NCBI GenBank assembly: GCA_003112755.1
Contig: BFBT01000002.1
Location: 367,490 to 431,489 of the forward strand
Source of the DNA: Lawsonibacter asaccharolyticus
Lineage (GTDB): Bacteria > Bacillota > Clostridia > Oscillospirales > Oscillospiraceae
DNA length: 64,000 nt
Direction: 5' to 3'
In this document: positions 39,650 to 46,836 of the stretch, one piece after another
Layout: the number at the start of each line of letters is the position of its first letter
Position numbering within the stretch: position 1 is the first letter of the stretch
The notes under the pieces: generated by a model
Seen by the model: the letters and a program-made list of their open reading frames with translations, nothing else
Databases searched by the model: none
What the model was told of the DNA's origin: nothing
Program-made: the position numbers and the translations under genes

Positions 39650-40513
39650 GTGCGCTATGGTACGGAAAACGAGGGATTTCCTGTGGGGCCAGCCTGCCGT
39701 GCACTGCATATCTCCCGGGCCAGCTATTACCAGTGGCGCTCCGGGAAAGCCGGGGGCCGCGTCGCCGAGAATCAGCGCATCGCCCAGTTGGTGCAGGAGA
39801 TCCACCGGGATAGCCCGGACAAGGGATACCGCCGCATTCGGGACGATTTGGACAAGTATTACCATACGCCAGTCAACGATAAGCGGACGCTGCGTATCTG
39901 CCGCTGCCTTGGGATTCAATCTGCGGTAAAACATGCCCCACATGGCTGCACTCGGGTGGCATCCTCTCCCCGGCAGCTGGCAGAGAATGTACTGAACCGC
40001 CAATTTTACGCCGACCGCCCCAACGAAAAGTGGCTCACCGATGTGACGGAGTTTCACTACTATACGGGAAATACCATGTGCAAGCTCTACCTGAGCGCCA
40101 TCCTGGATCTGTGTGACCGAAGGATCGTCTCCTTTATCATCCGGGACACCAACGACGCTGCCTTGGTCCATCGCACTCTGGATCAGGCATTGGAGACCAA
40201 TCCCGGCGCCCACCCTCTGCTCCACAGCGACCGGGGCAGCGCCTATACTACCCAGATCTTCCATGACAAGCTGGCTGCAGCTGGCATTACACAGAGTATG
40301 TCCCGGGTGGGAAAGTGCATTGACAACGGCCCCATGGAGGGCTTCTGGGGCATCCTCAAGCGGGAGCGCTACTATGGCAGGCGGTTCACCAGCCGGGAGC
40401 AGTTGGTCAAGATGATCCAGGAGTACATCACCTATTACAACTTCCACCGCCTCCAGCGCGGCCTGGGTGTGCGGACCCCTATGGAGGTCCATGACTGCCT
40501 GTCGGCCGCGTAG
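39650..40513 (+). CDS. IS3-family OrfB, DDE transposase
   Basis: 287 residues from a GTG at 39650, in the -1 frame relative to OrfA; the natural product is probably the OrfAB fusion. The integrase core shows the three acids in WLTDVTEF, LHSDRGSAYT and MEGFWGILKRE. Preceded by the usual HTH_21 region (GPACRALHISRASYYQW). Confidence 0.9.
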   Translation: MRYGTENEGFPVGPACRALHISRASYYQWRSGKAGGRVAENQRIAQLVQEIHRDSPDKGYRRIRDDLDKYYHTPVNDKRTLRICRCLGIQSAVKHAPHGCTRVASSPRQLAENVLNRQFYADRPNEKWLTDVTEFHYYTGNTMCKLYLSAILDLCDRRIVSFIIRDTNDAALVHRTLDQALETNPGAHPLLHSDRGSAYTTQIFHDKLAAAGITQSMSRVGKCIDNGPMEGFWGILKRERYYGRRFTSREQLVKMIQEYITYYNFHRLQRGLGVRTPMEVHDCLSAA

Positions 40514-40644
40514 TGACCAGGTCTGCTCCATATTACTGGACAGGCAGAAATTCGCTCGTAAAGTGTAAAGTATTTCATTGTCTACTTGACGGGGAGCACA
40601 CCACAATGTCCAGAAAGCCCAGGCAGGAACCCGAAAAATGAGAA

Positions 40645-40683
40645 ATGCTCCCCTGTCCGAAAGGATGGGGGAGCTTGTTTTTG
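40645..40683 (+). terminator. terminator of the interrupted membrane-protein operon
   Basis: GCTCCCC...GGGGGAGC stem followed by TTGTTTTT, just past the original stop of the gene split by the IS3 element. Confidence 0.75.
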
Positions 40684-40748
40684 GCAAAAGGAAGCCCCTC
40701 CTTTCCGCTTCCTGCACAGTTCCAGCCTTTTTATAATGCGTTTCAGGG

Positions 40749-40785
40749 CAACAAAAAATGCCCAGAGGATTTCTCCTCCGGGCAC
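40749..40785 (-). terminator. leftward terminator
   Basis: GCCCGGAGGAG/CCTCTGGGC stem, leftward U-run ATTTTTTGTTG, after the gene ending at 40795. Confidence 0.8.
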
Positions 40786-40794
40786 TCATTCCGC

Positions 40795-41916
40795 TCAGCC
40801 AACGATGCGCATGATCTGGCGGATGGCATGATCCAGGCTGCCGTTATTGGACACAGTCCAGTCACACAGCCGCTCATTCTCCATCTCCTGGTCCAGGGTC
40901 ATCAGCCGGAGCGTCTTATCCGCATTGGAGATGTCCCGCTCCAGCAGTGCCAGAACGATATCCTCCTTGCTGCGGCGCACGAACACGCTTACACACTGCT
41001 CGCCATAGACAGCTTTGCAGGCCATGGCACCGTGGATATCCACAGGTTTGATGGCGATACGGCCCTCGGCCCAGATAGCCTCAATCTCCTGCTTGGCGAT
41101 GGCATATCCATGGCCGGCGTAGGTGGTGTGCTCCACCAGGCTGCCATCGTCGATGGCCGCATTGAATTCTGCCTCGCTCACAAACCGGTACTCCTCGGCG
41201 TCAGAGCCGTCATCCCGGGGCGGGCGGGTCGTCAGAGCCTTGACCTTGCGAAACAGTGGGTTCTTCACCAGCTCATCGCAGATAAAAGATTTGCCGGACG
41301 CCGAAGGCCCAACCAGGCAGATCATACCTGGGTGGCCGGCCGAACCCAGTTTGATGGGCTCGACGGTAGGGGCCAGCGAAACAGCTTCCACCAGCTTGAT
41401 GAACTCCGCATAGCTGCCGGCCCGCAGGAAGCCCTCCATGGACTTGTTCCAGGGACGGGTAAAGAGAACTGGGTACTTAGCCGGGCTGCTGGTGATGTTG
41501 TAGTCGGCATCATCCAGCAGGAAATCCACATGCAGCAGGTCTTTGCGGCTGCCCAGCATCACATTGGACTCCTTGATGCCCGGAAGCAGTGAGCAGATCT
41601 GCTTGCCGCGGATCCCCATTTGCTCAGGCGGCATTGCTGAAGCAATGACCACTTCATGGCCGGCTGCCAGCAGCTCCTCCACCATCTCAGCGGCGCCCGG
41701 GTACAGGACCTGGGAGTCGAAGAAGTCAGGCTCCTTGAAAATGGCCATGAGGCCATCAGCCAGCTCCTTGTGGAAGTTGGCAAACGAGTAGAGGGTCACA
41801 TCCTCCACGCTGACCGGAGTTCCGCGCTGGGTCATCTTCTGACAGGCCAACTCCGTACAGGGAGCCAGCACATTGTCCCAGTCAAGGGCGATCGTCAGCT
41901 TTCGTCCGATGTTCAT
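40795..41916 (-). CDS. 5'-nucleotidase (HAD) / guanylate-kinase-like fusion
   Basis: 373 residues. Residues 1-175 are a HAD-type domain like the 5'(3')-deoxyribonucleotidases: LDWDN with Asp12 and Asp14, and DDADYN at 135-140. Residues 195-373 are a guanylate-kinase-like P-loop domain: GPSASGKS at 203-210, ALTTRPPRDDGSDAEEYRFV matching the GMP-binding TTRxxRxGE..Y region. Expected to interconvert nucleoside monophosphates, by dephosphorylation in one half and phosphorylation in the other. Fusion of opposing activities is unusual. RBS GGAGGAGATAA. Confidence 0.88.
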   Translation of the reverse strand: MNIGRKLTIALDWDNVLAPCTELACQKMTQRGTPVSVEDVTLYSFANFHKELADGLMAIFKEPDFFDSQVLYPGAAEMVEELLAAGHEVVIASAMPPEQMGIRGKQICSLLPGIKESNVMLGSRKDLLHVDFLLDDADYNITSSPAKYPVLFTRPWNKSMEGFLRAGSYAEFIKLVEAVSLAPTVEPIKLGSAGHPGMICLVGPSASGKSFICDELVKNPLFRKVKALTTRPPRDDGSDAEEYRFVSEAEFNAAIDDGSLVEHTTYAGHGYAIAKQEIEAIWAEGRIAIKPVDIHGAMACKAVYGEQCVSVFVRRSKEDIVLALLERDISNADKTLRLMTLDQEMENERLCDWTVSNNGSLDHAIRQIMRIVG

Positions 41917-41934
41917 ATTTTATCTCCTCCTCCC

Positions 41935-42141
41935 TCACATCCCGACCGAACAGCAGAAGTCGTCCGGCGAGAATACGGTCCCCTCATAGGCCGCAAAAAC
42001 AGCCTCATCGGTGATCGTTTCATCTGCGTTGGCAAGCTCGCCGTAGGACGGCCAGTCGCCATTCTCGACCATGCGGTCGAACAGAAGACACTGCTTCAGT
42101 TCGAGGAGCTGACCTCGGGTCAATCCTCTTACTTCCAACAT
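41935..42141 (-). CDS. small acidic hypothetical protein
   Basis: 68 residues, RBS TAGGAGGTA. Helical, acidic, two cysteines near the end (DDFCCSVGM). Probably co-transcribed with the fusion enzyme 18 bp downstream. Looks like a short soluble cofactor-type protein; function unknown. Confidence 0.7.
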   Translation of the reverse strand: MLEVRGLTRGQLLELKQCLLFDRMVENGDWPSYGELANADETITDEAVFAAYEGTVFSPDDFCCSVGM

Positions 42142-42211
42142 AATGAATACCTCCTAGTTTTTTTTGTTTTCTCCGTTGGCTTATATGTATACCTGAATTG
42201 GGGTACTGGAC

Positions 42212-42244
42212 TATCCTATGCAAATCGGCGGCGAGTGATTTTGG
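42212..42244 (-). promoter_or_regulatory. promoter plus downstream CCCCAATTCAGG element
   Basis: -35 CCAAAAT, 16-bp spacer, -10 GCATAGGATA, then ACCCCAATTCAGG at 42193-42205. Drives 42141 and the fusion enzyme. Confidence 0.8.
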
Positions 42245-42319
42245 ATGTTGTTGGGCTGTCGGTTCAGCGTTGTACGAAACGATTTGCAGGCTTCGTTGTT
42301 ATGCAAAACGATGGGCACA

Positions 42320-42334
42320 GCGAAACGGTTTCGC
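42320..42334. repeat. GCGAAACGGTTTCGC palindrome
   Basis: Perfect 15-bp palindrome that touches the -35 box of the rightward promoter at 42334; a degenerate copy lies at 42275-42286. Confidence 0.6.
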
Positions 42335-42366
42335 CAGAATTGTTCAGCACGAGTCTGCATAGGATA
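42334..42366 (+). promoter_or_regulatory. rightward promoter without a gene
   Basis: -35 CCAGAAT, 16-bp spacer, -10 GCATAGGATA, then ACCCCACTTTGGAAG at 42374-42388. No matching gene downstream; the original one was probably lost. Confidence 0.7.
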
Positions 42367-42388
42367 TTCTCAGTACCCCACTTTGGAA

Positions 42389-42693
42389 GCAATATATCTA
42401 GGAGACTTCAAAATATAGGGAAAACAAGCACTCAGGAAGCACCAAACCAATGCCTCTGCAGCACCCCAGAAGGCGTCTGCGGCCAGAGGAAGGACCTCGG
42501 GATGGCATTAAGGGGAAAGGCGAACCTATGTGCTGAGCGAAATGGCCAAACAGCTGCTGTCCCTCCTGACAAAGTCTGCAAATAAAAAGTCAATAGGGAA
42601 ATAAAGCAAAATTGAGGAGAGAAAAAGGCCATGCCAAAAGCGGCCAGCAGGTAAAGGACGCTGGCCGGATGGTCAGGTATGTAACAGTGCACA
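42389..42693. other. gene-poor stretch after an orphan promoter
   Basis: Only a 20-codon frame beginning ATGGCCAAACAGCTGCTG near 42542 is present, without a ribosome site. Likely remnants at the boundary of the inserted helix-turn-helix/IS110 segment. Confidence 0.4.
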
Positions 42694-43107
42694 TTACTTC
42701 TGAGGCAGAATAATCGTTGCTTTAGAGAAGTTGTTCCAGTCAAGGCACTGCCCACAGCGGTCACAATAGGACTGGTATTCCCGTTCCATAGTCCTTCTAC
42801 ATTGCGGGCAAACAGGAAAACCCGTCACGCCAGAGAGGTATCGAAAGCAGCGGATGTGTGTAACTGGCATCGGTTCGCGGAAGGCCATCTCTCTCCAGAA
42901 CTCTGAGGGGATCAACAGGTCATTTGGCGTCAGTTCAAAGCCAACGCAGAGTTTTTCCAGCGTCAGGATCGTGGGCGCAGTCTTGCCTCTGGCAATGTCG
43001 CCAAAGTACCTGGAACTGAGGTCACATCGTTCCGAGGCAGCTTCATAGCTGAGCTTTTGAGTATCACATAATTTGAGGACGGAGGTGGATAAATTGTCTA
43101 AAAACAT
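42694..43107 (-). CDS. Xre-type regulator with zinc ribbon
   Basis: 137 residues. N-terminal helix-turn-helix (LSYEAASERCDLSSRYFGDIARGKTAP shape, shown here in part) of the Cro/C1 type, then a C-terminal ribbon CPQC...CDRC (about 98-117). No promoter of the common class and a weak ribosome site, unlike its neighbours, so it may have arrived with the adjacent IS110 segment. Probably a DNA-binding regulator. Confidence 0.78.
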   Translation of the reverse strand: MFLDNLSTSVLKLCDTQKLSYEAASERCDLSSRYFGDIARGKTAPTILTLEKLCVGFELTPNDLLIPSEFWREMAFREPMPVTHIRCFRYLSGVTGFPVCPQCRRTMEREYQSYCDRCGQCLDWNNFSKATIILPQK

Positions 43108-43184
43108 CTTAATCGCTCTCTTTCTGTCATAAGATGCTTTTAGCGTATGGGCAATATGGTTCTGCTACAAGGAAGGATACTTCC

Positions 43185-44396
43185 TTAATTTTCCTCCAGA
43201 GATGCCAGATATTCTTTTACTCTGCCATAATAGATGCGCAGGAACTTGTTGGCGCCGGCTGTCATGTAAACCAGATAGGGTTTGCCCTCGGCTCGTTTCT
43301 TGTCCATGAAACGGTATACCGGGTCATCCTGGGGCTGTGTTTTCAGTAGGCAGTCCATAACCAGGAATAAGGCGCGGCGCAGCTCCGGCGGCCCGCTTTT
43401 GGAAACCCTTGTGCTCTTAGCCTCGTGAGTGCCGGACTGGTCAGCGCCAGGGTCAACGCCCGCAAAAGCGGTAATGGCGTTTCGGTGGGTAAACCGGGCC
43501 ACATCCCCAAGCTCCGCCATAAGCTGAGGGCCGAGAGAATCGCCTACACCGTGCATGGCCATGACCACAGGGTATTCCGGGAGCTGGGCTGCCAGGGCCT
43601 GCATTTCAGCCTTGAGCCGTTCCAGAGAGGCAGAGACGGCGTTCAGCGCATCAATGGCCTGCCGGACCATGGTTTTGGTCAGAGCGTCCTTGGGGAGCAT
43701 GGCAATCAGGTCCTGTGCTCCGGTGTGGACCTCAACGGCTTTGCTCTGGCTGAAGTTGTAGCCATGCCGTTTACACCACTTACGGTAACGCTCGGCAAAG
43801 GCAGTGAGGCTCATGTTTCGCACACAGTCCACATGCCAAAAGGCCGTGGCAAAGTCCACCCACTTCTGGCTGCCGTCCTCACGGACAGGGCTGTCAAATA
43901 GGGCGTTGACGCCGGGATAGGTCTGGTCAAGAAGGGCGATGAGGTTGTTTTTCATCATCGTCTTAGTCTTAGCGTATAGACTCTGCTGCCGGTTCAGCGT
44001 TTTCAGTTGCATTCGAATCGTATCCATGGGTGTATGTTGGCGCAATTCTGCCCAGTTGTCAAGCCCATAGCGGGCAATCTTCCGGGCATCTGCCTTGTCT
44101 GTTTTCACTTTTCGCAGGGTGTTGTTCCCGTAGTCTTTGATAAGCTTCGGATTGACTGCGCTGACAAAGACGCCCTCCTCATGAAGAAAACGGGCTACCG
44201 GCTCATAGTACCGTCCGGTATGCTCCATGACTACTCGTGTCTCACCGTCCAGGCTTTTCAAGTAGTCTGCCAGCTCCTTGAGTTCACTGCCGGTGTGACC
44301 AATAGAAAATGGTTTTGCTACCACTTCTCCAAAAGGGCGGAGAACGGATACCATGCTCTTTCCTTTGGAAACATCGATCCCTGCCACATTGTTCAT
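43185..44396 (-). CDS. IS110-family transposase (DEDD)
   Basis: 403 residues. N-terminal RuvC-like DEDD residues: Asp8 (AGIDVSKGK), Glu58 (VMEHTGRYY), Asp100 and Asp103 (KTDKADARK). C-terminal Tnp20 domain with MHGVGDSLGP and FAGVDPGADQSG, which holds the catalytic Ser. IS110 recombinases are guided by a bridge RNA from the element's non-coding end. Complete length for the family. Confidence 0.93.
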   Translation of the reverse strand: MNNVAGIDVSKGKSMVSVLRPFGEVVAKPFSIGHTGSELKELADYLKSLDGETRVVMEHTGRYYEPVARFLHEEGVFVSAVNPKLIKDYGNNTLRKVKTDKADARKIARYGLDNWAELRQHTPMDTIRMQLKTLNRQQSLYAKTKTMMKNNLIALLDQTYPGVNALFDSPVREDGSQKWVDFATAFWHVDCVRNMSLTAFAERYRKWCKRHGYNFSQSKAVEVHTGAQDLIAMLPKDALTKTMVRQAIDALNAVSASLERLKAEMQALAAQLPEYPVVMAMHGVGDSLGPQLMAELGDVARFTHRNAITAFAGVDPGADQSGTHEAKSTRVSKSGPPELRRALFLVMDCLLKTQPQDDPVYRFMDKKRAEGKPYLVYMTAGANKFLRIYYGRVKEYLASLEEN

Positions 44397-44640
44397 ATTG
44401 ATCGCTCCTCATCATGGATTTGTTTTGGCGACCAGCCATTCCACCATTGCCGATCCAATCTATTTGATGACACGGGCGCACCAAGGAGGTGGCTCAACCT
44501 GCATAAATCGAACGCTGCGAATGAGAGGCCGGCTGACGGACTTCGTCACGGACGCGCTGGTCCTTGGAGGTATACATCAGGCCAAGACTCTCTCATTCTA
44601 ACAGCTTAGGCAACGATGCGGAAAAAGACACGGCTGGCTG
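44397..44640 (-). other. IS110 non-coding end, possible bridge RNA
   Basis: About 240 bp upstream of the transposase with no reading frame. In IS110-group elements this side encodes the bridge RNA. A hairpin CTGACGGACTTCGTCACGGACG (shown by its arms GACGGACTTCGTC) is visible near 44535. Element borders are not resolved. Confidence 0.45.
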
Positions 44641-44682
44641 CCGTGCCTTCAACCGTAAATACATTGTAATAGGAGGTACTTT

Positions 44683-45036
44683 ATGTTTTCAAACATGCAA
44701 GCTATTTTGGCCAATCTGGTAGTCCCGGTTGTCCGCTTGCTTCTTTTCATCGCTGCGTACGCCGCCATCAAGTTTATACAGACCAAGGCGGCTATCTACA
44801 AGGCGAAAAAGGAAGCGAAAATTCGGGACCAAGAACACGCTGCTCGTATCAGGCGCGCTAAGCGCGCAGTGAAAGAGCTGTCCCCCGACCTCAAAGAGGC
44901 AGCGGGAGACAGCCCTTACACAGATGCTATGGCAGATATTTTTTGCTCGGCCTCAGGTTCCCCAACCAGTTCGAGTAAAGATACTCTGCCTAGCGCGGAG
45001 TCGCGGGAAGCGATCTCTGTGACCCTCAGTCGTTGA
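44683..45036 (+). CDS. membrane-anchored basic protein
   Basis: 117 residues, RBS ATAGGAGGTA. One membrane segment (about 14-32), then a basic helix (AIYKAKKEAKIRDQEHAARIRRAKRAVK) likely to be cytoplasmic. The last ~30 residues (SGSPTSSS onward) coincide with a GCGGAGTCGNGGGAAGC repeat also found near 53711, so the C-terminus may have been replaced by mobile DNA. Function unknown. Confidence 0.6.
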   Translation: MFSNMQAILANLVVPVVRLLLFIAAYAAIKFIQTKAAIYKAKKEAKIRDQEHAARIRRAKRAVKELSPDLKEAAGDSPYTDAMADIFCSASGSPTSSSKDTLPSAESREAISVTLSR

Positions 45037-45179
45037 GGGTTTAGTTCCCATCCGCAAATGGGATGGCAGCCTATACAGGCTATTTCATCTTATGCACGGA
45101 GAACAAAAACGATTTGCCGATTCATATAGGCGCGGCATAGACAAAAATTGCATATCGTTGGCATGTAGCCATGTTAGAT

Positions 45180-45214
45180 GCAGCTTCCGATTTTCGGGAG
45201 CTGTTGCTTTTTGT
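45180..45214 (+). terminator. rightward terminator
   Basis: AGCTTCCGA-TTT-TCGGGAGCT stem followed by GTTGCTTTTTG, downstream of 45036. Confidence 0.65.
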
Positions 45215-45220
45215 CCAGAA

Positions 45221-45409
45221 TTAGAACCTCTTGCCGCCATGCAGCCCAAGAACAATGCCGATAACCTCGGAAATGTTGCTGACATTGGTGTCCACAACGC
45301 CGCCCGGGCCGGACAGCATGGAGCCGTAGAGATTGTAGCTGGTGCCATCAGAACAACTGATGAGAGGCCCGGACTGGGAAATGGTGGTGCCGTCTTTGGC
45401 GATGAACAT
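45221..45409 (-). CDS. small conserved-looking protein
   Basis: 62 residues; RBS AAAAGGAGG before the ATG at 45409, and a full promoter at 45442. Glycine- and serine-rich (DGTTISQSG, CSDGTSYN, GPGGVVDTN) with a final GIVLGLHGGKRF. Looks like a compact beta domain. Short, but the promoter and ribosome site argue strongly that it is real. Function unknown. Confidence 0.75.
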   Translation of the reverse strand: MFIAKDGTTISQSGPLISCSDGTSYNLYGSMLSGPGGVVDTNVSNISEVIGIVLGLHGGKRF

Positions 45410-45441
45410 AGGAGTCGACCTCCTTTTTGTTGGATGTAGCC

Positions 45442-45474
45442 TATCCTATGCAGGTTGGGCTGGGATGATTTTTG
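45442..45474 (-). promoter_or_regulatory. promoter, CAAAAAT-N16-GCATAGGATA
   Basis: 16-bp spacer; drives the 62-residue gene. Confidence 0.75.
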
Positions 45475-45510
45475 TCTGCAGGAGCGCTTGGGCATGGAAA
45501 AGCATAAACA

Positions 45511-45612
45511 TCTTTTTTAACGAAGAAATGTGGCACAGGGACTTCTTCTTTCCAAAAAGCGGTGGCGCGGGCGGCTCCGTTCCGGAGCCTATGTCGGGTC
45601 CGTGAGACCTGC
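45511..45612 (+). repeat. structured intergenic repeat, forward copy
   Basis: TCTTTTTTAACGAAGAAATG, hairpin GGCTCC-GTTC-CGGAGCC, end GGTCCGTGAGACC. Faces the reverse copy at 45709. Confidence 0.82.
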
Positions 45613-45708
45613 GACCTTCTTCGAAGGTTATGTGGCGCGTTTCCAACAACGGCGGAGTTGGTTGTAGGTTTTCGAAAAAAACCTATGTGGGTCGTAGTGC
45701 AAAACAAG

Positions 45709-45813
45709 GGAACCTCACGGACCCGGCATAGAGTTCCCGCGAGGGAACCGGCTCGGGCGAGTGATGCCAGCAAATAGAACGGACTCAGCCTCTTTTCTTC
45801 GTTAAAAAAGACC
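45709..45813 (-). repeat. structured intergenic repeat, reverse copy
   Basis: CCTCACGGACC, hairpin GTTCC-CGCGA-GGGAAC, end TTTTCTTCGTTAAAAAAGAC. The spacer to the forward copy contains CGACCTTCTTCGAAGGTTATGTGG, an IS605-tip-like hairpin. Confidence 0.82.
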
Positions 45814-45831
45814 CACTCTCCCCTATCAGAG

Positions 45832-45872
45832 CAGAAAGAAGCCCAGGACAGATGTTCCTCCATCCTGGGCTC
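45832..45872 (-). terminator. leftward terminator
   Basis: GCCCAGGATGGAGGAAC/GTCCTGGGC stem; leftward reading ends TTCTTTCTG. Follows the relic ending at 45881. Confidence 0.75.
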
Positions 45873-45880
45873 TCAACCAA

Positions 45881-46520
45881 TCAATGGTTCGACTTCTTAA
45901 TATTGCAAGGCGTGCAGAGCATCTGGCAATTCTCCCGCACCGTCTTTCCGCCCCTGCTCCACGGCTTAATATGGTCGGCGTGCATATCCTTGAAGTCCTT
46001 AGCCTGCCCGCAGATGGCGCACTTGCCACCCTGGGCATGATAGGCGGACAGAGCGACATCGCTGTCGAACTGCCGGATGTTGAGATACTTTTCCTCGCCG
46101 GTGAGCAGGTATGGATAGATGCCCGCCTTCTTCTGCACCTCACTGTCAGCCAGCAGCCTCTTCACCTCCGCCTGGAGGAAGGCCGGGTCCAGGTTGTCGC
46201 CCTTGTGGGCGTTGTACAGGTGGCCCCAGGGCACACCTTTCATTGACTTGTCGGCGCTGGCGCCGAAGATCCGCTGCACCCAGTCGAAGACGGCCTCAAA
46301 ATAGTTCCAGAGCTCATCCGCATTCGGGTCGTTCCGGTGGGCCTGCATGAACTGGACGATGGCGTCCTTCCCGGTATAACCCTCTTCCTCTGCCTTCCAG
46401 GCAAAGGCCGTCTCCAGGTATTTCTGGCGGAATGAGTTCGGCTTCGATATCTTCGCGGCGGGTATAAAACTCGTCGTTCTTGGCTTTCTTGGCAGCACTG
46501 AGATTCTTGTTTTTGGCCAT
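45881..46520 (-). pseudogene. relic: methylase N-terminus joined out of frame to an HNH nuclease C-terminus
   Basis: From the ATG at 46520 the frame reads MAKNKNLSAAKKAKNDEFYTRREDIEAEL in part, the start typical of EcoRI-type adenine methylases, then stops making sense after about 31 codons. In another frame the remainder (to 45881) is the C-terminal part of an HNH nuclease of the DUF262 type: CAICGQAKDFKDMHADHIKPW and CTPCN. A deletion seems to have fused two genes of a restriction-modification locus. Both are incomplete, though the HNH part is open for 200 codons. Confidence 0.7.
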
Positions 46521-46553
46521 GGTGCAGTATCCCTCTTTTACTTCTTTTGGAGG

Positions 46554-46586
46554 AATACTATGCAATTTGGCCGAAAGCTATTTGCA
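46554..46586 (-). promoter_or_regulatory. promoter, GCAAAT-N16-GCATAGTATT
   Basis: 16-bp spacer; upstream of the methylase/HNH relic. Confidence 0.65.
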
Positions 46587-46772
46587 GAAACAAAGTCCCA
46601 AGAAAGCCCTCCAGGAGCTCGCTGGACGGCCGCTTGTCATGGGGAATATCCCAGGACTCCCCTGCCCATCCCACGGCCGCCACGGATCGCCTGTGTCCTC
46701 AAGGCACCGGGAAAACAGTTTCCCTAAGGGTTCTAATTGCCAATAGGACTGCGGAACGGTTTCGTACAACAT
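46587..46772. other. intergenic, no gene seen
   Basis: Holds a palindrome-like copy GCGGAACGGTTTCGT at 46751-46765 and little else recognisable. Confidence 0.4.
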
Positions 46773-46812
46773 GAAAAAGCCCCGGGAATGCCATCTCAGC
46801 ACCCCTGGGACT
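46773..46812 (-). terminator. leftward terminator of the helicase gene
   Basis: CCCAGGGGTGC/GCATTCCCGGGG imperfect stem, leftward U-run CTTTTTC. Confidence 0.6.
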
Positions 46813-46836
46813 GTTTCCTAATCTAATTTCAGAATA

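Larger units (their letters stand above)
38887..40603 (+). mobile_element. IS3-family insertion sequence
   Basis: Imperfect terminal inverted repeats (TGGTATGCTCCC at left, GGGGAGCACACCA at right) flank orfA and orfB. A 3-bp direct repeat CAA (38884-38886 and 40604-40606) is the target duplication expected for IS3. Length about 1.7 kb. Confidence 0.88.

Noticed and set aside
42542..42604. A 20-codon frame beginning MAKQLLSLLTKSANKK.
   Set aside because: No ribosome site and an uncertain transcript; kept only as part of the gene-poor stretch.
45092..45439. A 115-codon rightward frame overlapping the 62-residue leftward gene.
   Set aside because: The leftward gene has a consensus promoter and ribosome site; the rightward frame has neither.
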